From JAXGXJ01 sp040772905 (GTDB lineage Bacteria > Actinomycetota > Thermoleophilia > RBG-16-64-13), in contig JAXGXJ010000001.1 of NCBI GenBank assembly GCA_040772905.1, positions 1-12,899 on the forward strand: a stretch of DNA of 12,899 nt. The letters are read 5' to 3'. The notes under the pieces were generated by a model that was not told the DNA's origin, ran no database searches, and saw nothing but the letters and a program-made list of their open reading frames with translations. Position numbers and translations under genes: made by a program. Below, in pieces: positions 7,659 through 12,899 of this stretch (positions are counted from its first letter, which is position 1; each line of letters opens with the position of its first letter).

Positions 7659-7694
7659 GCGCCGTTGCCGCTCGCTCGCAGTGAGCAATGGCGC
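7659..7694 (+). other. Intergenic hairpin between etfA and the ACT-domain gene
   Basis: GCGCCGTTGC (7659-7668) pairs with GCAATGGCGC (7685-7694) over ten base pairs including one G-U, around a 16-base loop. T-rich sequence lies before it rather than after, so it is not a textbook intrinsic terminator on the plus strand. It may separate the ETF transcript from the next gene or protect its 3' end. Confidence 0.3.
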
Positions 7695-7766
7695 GAATAT
7701 GTCGAGAGCGATATGGGTACCTGGCCTTCAAGCAGGTTGCTGATCGCCACCAAGAAAGGAGCTGCC

Positions 7767-8189
7767 ATGGACCTACACGTACAACGGGAAGATGTGTGGG
7801 CGGCGAGCGTCGACGACAAGCCTGGGGCCTTAGCAGCCAAATTGCTGGCCTTGACTGAGGCGGGGGCCGACCTGGGCTTCATTGTTGTGCGTCGGGCCCC
7901 TGAGAACCCGGGCACAGGAGTAGTGTTCGTGACCCCGCTCCGCGGCGACCGGGAGGTGCGGGCGGCGGCAGCTGTCGGGTTCCAGGTCACATCGAAGCTG
8001 CACTCAGTACGGGCCGAAGGCCCGGATGAACCTGGGGCTGCCGCAAAAGTGGCGCAGGCTGTTGGGGACGCAGGGATCAACATGAGGGGCTTCTCCGCCG
8101 CAGTCCTCGGCACGAGGTTCGTCGTGCATGTCGGAGTCGATTCGTCCGACGATGAAGATGCGGTGGTCAAGTTGCTTACGGCCCTGTAG
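7767..8189 (+). CDS. Tandem ACT-domain protein
   Basis: The product has 140 residues and two ACT modules, small ligand-binding folds that usually sense amino acids or other small metabolites. ACT1 spans about 10-70 with a D-K-P-G turn at 17-20 (strand-turn-helix VDDKPGALAAKLLALTEAG). ACT2 spans about 79-140 with D-E-P-G at 87-90 and INMRGFSAAV at about 104-113. No enzymatic domain is attached, so it is a stand-alone sensor or allosteric partner. I chose ATG at 7767 because AAGGAG (7756-7761) lies five bases upstream; the frame stays open back to 7629 but that extension does not resemble an ACT domain and has no SD. Its gene follows etfA on the same strand but with 146 bases between, so it may have its own promoter. 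The ligand is unknown. Confidence 0.85.
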   Translation: MDLHVQREDVWAASVDDKPGALAAKLLALTEAGADLGFIVVRRAPENPGTGVVFVTPLRGDREVRAAAAVGFQVTSKLHSVRAEGPDEPGAAAKVAQAVGDAGINMRGFSAAVLGTRFVVHVGVDSSDDEDAVVKLLTAL

Positions 8190-8212
8190 GGCGATCGAGA
8201 TTATTGGTGAGG

Positions 8213-8243
8213 GGGCGCCGGCGCCGGGATGGCGCCGGCGCCC
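8213..8243. terminator. Strong GC-rich hairpin, probable bidirectional terminator
   Basis: GGGCGCCGGCGCC (8213-8225) and GGCGCCGGCGCCC (8231-8243) form a perfect 13-bp stem with a five-base loop, 23 bases after the ACT-gene stop. No T-run follows on either side, as is common for termination hairpins in GC-rich genomes. It lies in the convergent gap, so it could stop transcripts from both sides. It shares the octamer GCGCCGGC with the hairpin near 10588. Confidence 0.6.
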
Positions 8244-8550
8244 AGCCTGTGTCGAACCCCTGGTTCAAGACGGCGTTATCGGCGCTGCGCCGGTACGCGC
8301 CGTCCCATTGGTCACCCCAGTCGGCGGTCGCGGGATTCCCGGGCGCGGGTTCCTCGGCAGCGGGCCAGGAGACCCAGGCGTCCGTCGTGTGACTCCTCTC
8401 CGTCTCCTACAGGGTGCCGTTGGGGGCGCGAACCAGAACGGCCATGTCGGCGGTGGAGAAGCCAGAATGGGCGCAGACCCTCGGTCCGGAGGCGAACTGG
8501 CCGTCCCGGCTTGCGAACTTGGCCTGAACAGCCGCGACGGTGGTCGTCGT
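8244..8550. other. Convergent intergenic stretch with weak minus-strand coding character
   Basis: About 300 bases lie between the terminator hairpin and the stop of the RCC1-SLH gene. No start codon with an SD is visible on either strand. On the minus strand, in the same frame as the RCC1-SLH gene and directly after its TAG, 47 codons read without interruption to a second TAG (8407-8409), and a further Trp/Asp-rich run follows. Codon third positions stay GC-rich. It may be the remnant of a longer protein tail or chance; I do not call a gene. Confidence 0.4.
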
Positions 8551-10458
8551 CTAGCCATCCGCCAGCTTATCCAGCAGGTTGTGCAACACCTGGGCCACTT
8601 CCCCCCGGCTCATGTTGCCGTAGGGACTCAGGCTGACGAGGTCGAAGCCGGCGAGCAGTCCGTTGTACTCGGCCCGGACGGCGTTGGCCCCGTGGGTGGA
8701 GTCGGCTGCCCAGACGCCGGTGGGGGTGAAGGCGGCCGGGGGAGGGGTAAGTAGACCGGGCTTGAGGTCATCGGCGGTTCTGACCACCATGCTGATCACC
8801 TGGTAGCGGGTGATTTTGCCGGAAGGGTCGAAGTGGGTGGCGTCTTTGCCTTTGGTGATGCCTTTGGCCGCACAGACGGCTATGTAGTTGTCGGGAAAGA
8901 AGGGATCGGCGTAGCCACCTACCTGCACGTCCTTAAACGGGCACACGTCGCTCTCCGAGACCGTGTAGGCGCCCACATTCACTCCCGTGAGCACGATCAT
9001 CTTGGCGAACTGCTGGCGGGTAACCGGGTCGGCCGGTCCGAACTTCCCGTCGGCGTATCCGCCGATGATGCCCCGGGAGGCCAGATCAGTGATGGCGGCG
9101 TAGTAGGAGTGGGAGGCGGAGACGTCGGGGAAGCTGGGGCTACCCGGCAAGGTCGTTGTCGTGGTCGATGTGGTCGTGGTGGTCTGGCTGCTTGTGGTGG
9201 TCTGGCTGCTCGTGGTGGTCGACCAGCTCGTAGTGGTCGTAGCCGTGGTTCCGGGGTACTTGACTCCGGCCAGGACCTGGATGGGGATGAGCCGGTCGTT
9301 GGCGGCTCCATCGCCCAGCTGGCCCTGAGCGTTGCTGCCCCAGGCCCAGAGCGAGCCGTCGGATCTCATGGCGAGGCCGTGGCGGGAAGGCGACCCCGTT
9401 GTCCCGGCGATCCAGTCCGTCCTCGCGCCGATACGTGTTGGGACGAGCCGGTCGGTGGTGGTTCCGTCACCGACCTGCCCGTTCTCGTTCTCACCCCAGG
9501 CCCAAAGCGAGCCGTCGGCCTTCAAGGCCACCGAGTCGTACTTGCTTCCTGCCACGGCCACCCAATCGGTGTCCGTACCGATGCGTGTGGGGACGTGAGG
9601 GTAGGCGGTTGTACCGTTGCCCACCTGTCCCCTGGCATTGGCTCCCCAGGCCCAAAGCGAGCCGTCGGAACTGACGGCTAAAGAATGGCTATCGCCCGCG
9701 CCTATCGCTACCCAGCTGCGCTCGGCCCCGACGCGGGTGGGGGCGAACCGGTCGGTACTGGTGCCGTCGCCCAGTTGACCATGCTCGTTCCATCCGCAGG
9801 CCCAGAGAGAACCGTCTGCCTTCAAGGCGAGCGAATGATGGTTGCCGGCGGCTACAGCCACCCAGCCGGTATCCGCTCCGACGCGGGTGGGGACGTAGCG
9901 GTTGACACCGGTGCCGTCACCCAGGAGGCCACGGAAGTTCCACCCCCAAGTCCAGAGTGATCCATCGGACTTCAGGGCCATGCAGTGCCATTCACCTGCG
10001 CTCAGGGCAACCCAGTCTTTATCCGCCCCAATGCGGACGGGAGTGCCATGCCGGAGAGTCGTGCCGTCGCCCACTTGGCCCTGGGAGTTGTCGCCCCAGG
10101 CCCAAAGCGAGCCGTCGGACTTCAGACCAACTGAGTGTTTCGCGCCCGCAGTGACGACGGCCCAGTTGGTATCACCACCGATCCGGGTGGGAAGGGGCCG
10201 GTCGGTGGTGGTTCCGTCGCCTAGTTGCCCCGATTCATTGTCGCCCCAGGCCCAGAGCGAGCCATCTGCCCTGATGGCCAGGGAATGGAATTCGCCGGCA
10301 GCGAAGGTCGGCCTGCCCTGGGAGCCCAGCGCCGGTACGATGAGCGCCGGAGCCACGGAGTTCCAGACGAGGATGAGTGCGAGAGGCGCCAAGACGAGAA
10401 GGCTGCCATAGAGCCAACGCCACCCGGAGAAGAGAGGACCGACGCGGAGTCTACCCAT
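8551..10458 (-). CDS. Surface protein with seven RCC1 repeats and three SLH domains
   Basis: The product has 635 residues. A hydrophobic stretch at about 17-42 is an export signal or membrane anchor. Residues about 52-400 hold seven RCC1 units, each close to exactly 50 residues, with the recurring core H-S-x-A-L-K-x-D-G-S-L-W-A-W-G-x-N and G-Q-x-G-D-G-T; these should close into a seven-bladed beta-propeller. Residues 404-437 are a Thr/Ser-rich linker. Three SLH-like segments follow (about 443-491, 507-560 and 580-632), the first starting with FPDVSASHSYYAAI; SLH domains bind secondary wall polymers in the envelope. The role is probably display of a propeller outside the cell; the binding partner is unknown. 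I chose ATG at 10458 because an AGGGGGG SD lies eight bases upstream; the frame is open to 10509 without a better start. It lies downstream of a nitroreductase gene but a hairpin separates them. Confidence 0.9.
   Translation of the reverse strand: MGRLRVGPLFSGWRWLYGSLLVLAPLALILVWNSVAPALIVPALGSQGRPTFAAGEFHSLAIRADGSLWAWGDNESGQLGDGTTTDRPLPTRIGGDTNWAVVTAGAKHSVGLKSDGSLWAWGDNSQGQVGDGTTLRHGTPVRIGADKDWVALSAGEWHCMALKSDGSLWTWGWNFRGLLGDGTGVNRYVPTRVGADTGWVAVAAGNHHSLALKADGSLWACGWNEHGQLGDGTSTDRFAPTRVGAERSWVAIGAGDSHSLAVSSDGSLWAWGANARGQVGNGTTAYPHVPTRIGTDTDWVAVAGSKYDSVALKADGSLWAWGENENGQVGDGTTTDRLVPTRIGARTDWIAGTTGSPSRHGLAMRSDGSLWAWGSNAQGQLGDGAANDRLIPIQVLAGVKYPGTTATTTTSWSTTTSSQTTTSSQTTTTTSTTTTTLPGSPSFPDVSASHSYYAAITDLASRGIIGGYADGKFGPADPVTRQQFAKMIVLTGVNVGAYTVSESDVCPFKDVQVGGYADPFFPDNYIAVCAAKGITKGKDATHFDPSGKITRYQVISMVVRTADDLKPGLLTPPPAAFTPTGVWAADSTHGANAVRAEYNGLLAGFDLVSLSPYGNMSRGEVAQVLHNLLDKLADG
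9148..9249 (-). repeat. Thr/Ser-coding simple repeat (linker)
   Basis: This segment codes for residues 404-437 of the RCC1-SLH protein, almost only Thr and Ser with a few Gln and Trp. At DNA level it is made of ACC/ACG/AGC-type triplets, including a duplicated ACC-rich unit around 9175-9220. Such linkers are flexible and often glycosylated in exported proteins, and the DNA is prone to length change. Confidence 0.7.
9259..10305 (-). repeat. Tandem array of seven approximately 150-bp RCC1-coding repeats
   Basis: On the plus strand, the sequence around gcccaaagcgagccgtcgg recurs every 150 or so bases (for example near 9334-9361, 9490-9517, 9641-9668, 10088-10115 and 10240-10262). All units remain in frame, so the array is coding. 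Near-identical short blocks alternate with diverged ones, which suggests duplication or gene conversion among units. Confidence 0.8.
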
Positions 10459-10587
10459 GGATACTACCCCCCTTGCTTCGGTTGTCCATAGGGGCGACAC
10501 GAGGCCCACCGAGCTCCAGTCAGGTCGATGGCCGTGAGCGTCGTTACTCCGAGTCGAGACCGGAAGGGTCGAGAACGCAATAAGGAG

Positions 10588-10618
10588 GGGCGCCGGCGGG
10601 GTGCGCCGGCCGGCGCCC
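10588..10618 (-). terminator. GC-rich hairpin after the nitroreductase gene
   Basis: GGGCGCCGGC (10588-10597) and GCCGGCGCCC (10609-10618) form a perfect 10-bp stem with an 11-base loop that itself contains more complementary GC sequence. It lies 15 bases beyond the nitroreductase stop (10634-10636) and before the RCC1-SLH leader, so it probably ends the upstream transcript. No T-run follows. It resembles the hairpin at 8213-8243. Confidence 0.5.
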
Positions 10619-10633
10619 GCGGGTTCTGTCGGT

Positions 10634-11326
10634 CTACCTCACGAAAGTGGTGAACTCGTCCACCGGGATCCGCGTCCGCGGGAAGCGGTTGACGGGGGCG
10701 TCCCAGTCCGGATATCCCATGGCGATCGAGATGACGAACTCCTTGTCCTCAGTTCCCGGGATCACCCTGCGCAGCAGTTCGGCGTAGCGGAGGAACGACG
10801 CCGCGATGCAGGTGCCCAGTCCGCGGGCGTGTGCGGCCAGGGCGATGGATTGTGCGAGCATCCCTGCGTCTAGGCAGGAGTAGGGGAGCCCCATCTCCTT
10901 AGGCTTGGCCAGGATCAGGATCAGCGGCGCCCCGAAGATCTCGGAGGCGGCGACCATGGGGGGGATCGGAGGATCCGGCGGCAGGATGCCCATCTTCGCC
11001 TCCTCGGCGGCGATGAACGACATCCTCGTCTTGAACAGATCGTCCTGCCTGGCCTTGATCTCGGGGCGCATCTCCCGCGTGTTGACAAGGTCGGGTGCTT
11101 CGGGAGCCTCCGATTCGGAGTAAGTACGGAGGTCGGCTTTAAACCGCTGGAACGGCTCACCCGACAGCGCATAGACGTAGGTCGACTGGGTATTGGTCGC
11201 CGAAGGTGCCCACCGGGCCTCGGCCAGGATCTCCCGCAAGAGGTCATCGGGGACCGGCTGTGGCAGGTACCTGCGGACGGCCCGCCGCCCCTTCAGGGCT
11301 TCAGAGACGGTGACGGGAGAGCTCAT
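10634..11326 (-). CDS. Nitroreductase-family FMN oxidoreductase
   Basis: The product has 230 residues. The N-terminal motif R-R-A-V-R-R-Y (about 14-20) followed by VPDDLLREILAEARWAPSATNTQ matches the FMN-phosphate and helix region of the family. The segment DAGMLAQSIALAAHARGLGTC (about 153-173) and the terminal MGYPDWDAPVNRFPRTRIPVDEF are also typical. An insert rich in acidic and basic residues at about 70-125, including PPDPPIPP, is somewhat longer than in minimal members and may shape the substrate pocket. Such enzymes use NAD(P)H to reduce nitro-compounds, quinones or unsaturated bonds, or act on flavins; the substrate cannot be assigned here. The start has a clear AAGGAGG SD eight bases upstream. 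It is transcribed alone on the minus strand, divergent from the DUF937-like remnant. Confidence 0.92.
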   Translation of the reverse strand: MSSPVTVSEALKGRRAVRRYLPQPVPDDLLREILAEARWAPSATNTQSTYVYALSGEPFQRFKADLRTYSESEAPEAPDLVNTREMRPEIKARQDDLFKTRMSFIAAEEAKMGILPPDPPIPPMVAASEIFGAPLILILAKPKEMGLPYSCLDAGMLAQSIALAAHARGLGTCIAASFLRYAELLRRVIPGTEDKEFVISIAMGYPDWDAPVNRFPRTRIPVDEFTTFVR

Positions 11327-11349
11327 GCGTTTTTCCTCCTTGCTTTGTG

Positions 11350-11478
11350 CCGGACCGGCCGGGCCGGGCTACGCGCCGGCCCCTTGCTCAATACACATAG
11401 GATAGCTCGAATCGTCACGCCGGACTTGCTTGGTCGGCGTCACCCGACCGGACCGGCCGGTCTGGGCGAAGCGCCGGC
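11350..11478. repeat. Two-copy 31-base GC-rich direct repeat
   Basis: Copies at 11350-11380 and 11448-11478 match at 27 of 31 positions, beginning CCGGACCGGCCGG and ending GCGCCGGC. The first copy can fold, GGGCCGG (11361-11367) with CCGGCCC (11376-11382), in the 5' leader of the nitroreductase gene. The function is unknown. Confidence 0.6.
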
Positions 11479-11787
11479 GGGCACGCCACGCACCGCACGG
11501 CCCTCGTAGCGCGGCACATTGCCCGTGGTGCAACCTGTTGCTGCGGTCTCTCGCGCCGCGCAACCTATTGCCCCTGCGGCGGCCGCCGATGGCCGCCCAA
11601 CCGTTGTCATCTGCGGATGGCCTGCGCGCCTCGGGCGAGGTGGCCGATGCTTTCGGCGACTGTGTTCTGTTGCAGGGCTCCGAAGGCCACCTGAAGATAG
11701 CAAGCGTCGCCCGCCGTCGTCCGCGCGTAGTCACGGCGATTTGATTAGCGACCGCGCGGTCTGAGGCACAAAAAATAGAAGAGCAGA

Positions 11788-11809
11788 CTCCTCGGTCCAC
11801 CGGAAGGAG
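11788..11809 (+). promoter_or_regulatory. Hairpin that masks the Shine-Dalgarno site of the DUF937-like gene
   Basis: CTCCT (11788-11792) pairs with AGGAG (11805-11809), which is the ribosome-binding site of the ATG at 11818. The stem continues as CGG/CCG after a two-base bulge, closing on a TCCA loop. Such pairing can repress translation until it is opened. The stem is short, so an effect in vivo is uncertain. Confidence 0.35.
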
Positions 11810-11817
11810 CCGTCCTC

Positions 11818-12314
11818 ATGTCTTCCCTCGACGACTCCATAACGTCCGGGTTCACGTCCCAGATGGTCGAGAAGGTGGCCGGACTGCTGGGCGTGGAGCC
11901 GGAGTCAGGAAGGTAGCTGCGCTGGTAGGACCTCTCGCCGTGGCCGCGCTCGGTCGCCAGGCGGCTGAGTCCGAGGATCACGTCGCCGTCTCGGATCTGT
12001 TCGATATAGTCCCGGCTGAGGTGGCTGCCGACGAAGGCCTGCCGCTCGATCGGCTGACCTTGAGCAGTCTGGGTGGCAGGGTAGTCGACAGTTCGCTTGG
12101 TTACCGGGCCGGAGGGATCGCCACGAGCCTGTCTCGCGCCGCCGGCGTTCCCGAGATCAGCCGCGTTCTGAAAGTGGTTCTTCCGCTGGGTCTTGCCAGG
12201 GTGGCTCAGACGGTGCCCGAGCAGGGTCTGGACGCGGGTGGTCTGGCCGCGGCGTCGCGGAAGGAAACGGCCGCTATCAGCATCATCGGCGACGAAAACG
12301 CGTGGTGGCGCTGA
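11818..12314 (+). pseudogene. DUF937-like gene interrupted by a frame break
   Basis: A strong SD (GGAAGGAG, 11802-11809) precedes ATG at 11818, which gives 32 residues starting MSSLDDSITSGFTSQ and including VEKVAGLLGVEPES before TAG at 11914-11916. The homology-like sequence then continues one frame earlier as KVAALVGPLAVAALGRQ and runs to TGA at 12312-12314. The joined reading resembles DUF937 proteins: a short N-terminal helix with 'LAGxLG', then an Ala/Leu/Gly-rich body, and near the end 'VPEISRVLKVVLPLGLARVAQ' followed by 'EQGLDAGGLA', which is very like the family's 'EQGLDAGGLADLL' tail. A single base lost in the GGAAGG stretch (about 11908-11913) would explain the break. GTG at 11940 could start a shortened protein but lacks an SD. 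DUF937 proteins have no established function. An assembly error is the alternative. Confidence 0.6.
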
Positions 12315-12697
12315 GGGCGTCCGCGGATGCCGACTGGCAGGAGGAGCTCCGGTCCGAGATCGGAGAAGAAGATTGGACCGTCGTATCGAAGGCGGCGCTT
12401 CTTGCAGCGGGCTACGTCTCTGCGGAGGGTAGAGCCAGCGTTCTCGACAACCCGGTCGGCCCGATCAAGGAGACGGAGGCGCTGGTAAGCGCGTTCGACC
12501 CGACGACCATCCCGTCCGGGAGTGTGCTTGTGGACGGCGTGGTGACCGGCATCCAGAAGTGGTTCGCGCAGTCCGGGGGTGAGCGCCCGTGGGACGTAGG
12601 AGCAGTGGGTGTCCGCGATCGGCGTCGGGTCGAAGCCCTCGTGAGTGCCGGGCTACAGTCGGCTCTGCGGGCGTTGGCGGGTGTCTCCGCCGACTAG
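12302..12697 (+). CDS. Hypothetical ORF, possibly third fragment of the DUF937-like gene
   Basis: This frame overlaps the previous one by 13 bases and gives 131 residues from GTG at 12302. No SD precedes it, and the codon frame is again one base earlier than the frame before. A lost A in the run at 12295-12298 would fuse the two frames as ...IIGDE-K-RVVALRAS. The sequence (DWTVVSKAALLAAGYVSAEG and later TIPSGSVLVDGVVTGIQKWF) is balanced in composition and looks truly coding, but I do not recognise the family. Its stop TAG (12695-12697) lies right at the apparent boundary of an insertion sequence, so the original C-terminus may be lost. It could instead be a separate, translationally coupled gene. 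Confidence 0.45.
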   Translation: MVALRASADADWQEELRSEIGEEDWTVVSKAALLAAGYVSAEGRASVLDNPVGPIKETEALVSAFDPTTIPSGSVLVDGVVTGIQKWFAQSGGERPWDVGAVGVRDRRRVEALVSAGLQSALRALAGVSAD

Positions 12698-12773
12698 GAG
12701 CCTGTCGGGCAATCACGCTCGACCGGGCAAACGGACGATTGTCACAGGCGCAATAGTCACCGAGTCAGCCAAG
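12698..12773 (-). mobile_element. Terminal non-coding part of an insertion sequence
   Basis: Between the hypothetical ORF and the transposase stop lie 76 bases that begin GAGCCTGTCGGGCAATC, a sequence that resembles an IS terminal inverted repeat. CCTGT (12701-12705) and ACAGG (12744-12748) with flanking GCAATC and GATTGT form a partly paired inverted repeat, and CGGGCAA occurs twice (12706 and 12724). The exact element boundary cannot be fixed because the other end is outside the window. Confidence 0.45.
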
Positions 12774-12899
12774 TCAGGGTGAAACCAGGGCAAGAGACAG
12801 GGACAAGAGGCTTGTGGCCCGGGTATTTGGGCGTGACTTCCCTCCCTGGGTCGGCTTGGGGGTCACCCCGGCTCTGAACAGCTTGAGCAGGTTGTGGGT
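12774..12899 (-). CDS. Transposase C-terminus (partial)
   Basis: From the window edge the minus strand reads THNLLKLFRAGVTPKP and on to a TGA at 12774-12776, 41 residues in all. The '(A)-x-HNLLKL-(F/W)-R' motif is typical of the last helix of DDE transposases of the IS1182/IS5-like group. The remaining tail (KSRPNTRATSLLSLSL) is low in complexity and ordinary for such an end. The catalytic residues lie outside the window. Its orientation places the element's right end near 12698, next to the broken DUF937-like genes. Confidence 0.65.
   Translation of the reverse strand, partial: THNLLKLFRAGVTPKPTQGGKSRPNTRATSLLSLSLALVSP

Larger units (their letters stand above)
11327..11817. other. 490-base GC-rich intergenic region with short repeats
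   Basis: I see no convincing gene here. Frames on both strands are open but give Arg/Ala/Pro-rich sequence without recognisable domains or SD-led starts. It holds the nitroreductase leader (SD at about 11335-11341), a pair of 31-base repeats, a 12-bp perfect palindrome GACCGCGCGGTC at 11750-11761, a two-copy direct repeat with CAACCTRTTG at 11531 and 11561, and an A-rich patch at 11768-11780 just before the DUF937-like leader. Confidence 0.6.

Noticed and set aside
8245..8275. tRNA T-arm-like GGTTCAAGA and GGGTTCGAC words
   Set aside because: No acceptor stem, D arm or anticodon arm can be placed around them on either strand.
8204..8392. Plus-strand ORF with natural-looking sequence (VSNPWFKTALSALRRY)
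   Set aside because: It shares third positions with the minus-strand frame, starts at a TTG with no SD and includes the terminator hairpin.
8407..8553. Pyrrolysine or other TAG recoding in the RCC1-SLH gene
   Set aside because: TAG ends most genes in the window and the third SLH domain finishes just before it, so it acts as a normal stop.
8833..9681. 282-codon plus-strand ORF opposite the RCC1-SLH gene
   Set aside because: The repetition in it mirrors the RCC1 repeats on the other strand, and no SD is present.
9259..10305. CRISPR-like periodic array
   Set aside because: The 150-bp period is coding and encodes RCC1 blades; there are no short identical repeats with unique spacers.
11369..11800. 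143-codon minus-strand ORF and 104-codon plus-strand ORF in the intergenic region
   Set aside because: Both have skewed Arg/Ala/Pro composition, no SD and no recognisable domain.

Overview
The window looks like high-GC bacterial chromosome. The anaerobic-style electron-transfer module, the surface protein carrying SLH domains and the Shine-Dalgarno-led genes would fit a Terrabacteria/Actinomycetota-type lineage, but that is inference and no rRNA or marker gene confirms it. Six of the eight complete genes end in TAG, which is unusual for a GC-rich genome.

Positions 1-7620 form a regulator plus a metabolic cluster. A partial minus-strand gene encodes a MerR-type DNA-binding domain fused to a TetR-type one. 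It diverges from a plus-strand set: an M24 (creatinase/aminopeptidase P fold) protein, an acyl-CoA dehydrogenase, a membrane FeS oxidoreductase with paired CCG domains (ETF:menaquinone oxidoreductase type), EtfB and EtfA. The last four make a complete path: acyl-CoA dehydrogenase to ETF to membrane FeS protein to quinone. The AT-rich gap at 1020-1120 holds a palindrome over a candidate -10 box, so the fusion regulator probably controls both directions. No CoA ligase or enoyl-CoA hydratase is present, so the substrate is unknown.

Positions 7621-8550 hold a small tandem-ACT-domain protein with its own ribosome-binding site, a very stable GC hairpin, and a stretch that looks partly coding but has no credible gene.

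Positions 8551-11326 carry two minus-strand genes: a nitroreductase-family protein, then a secreted or surface protein with seven RCC1 repeats of almost exactly 50 residues, a Thr/Ser-rich linker and three SLH domains. GC-rich hairpins sharing the octamer GCGCCGGC bracket this surface-protein gene.

Positions 11327-12899 look like a decaying or mobile-element-affected region: about 490 bases of GC-rich non-coding sequence with short repeats, a DUF937-like gene broken across reading frames, a hypothetical ORF in a third frame, and, at the window edge, the end of an insertion sequence with the C-terminus of its transposase on the minus strand.
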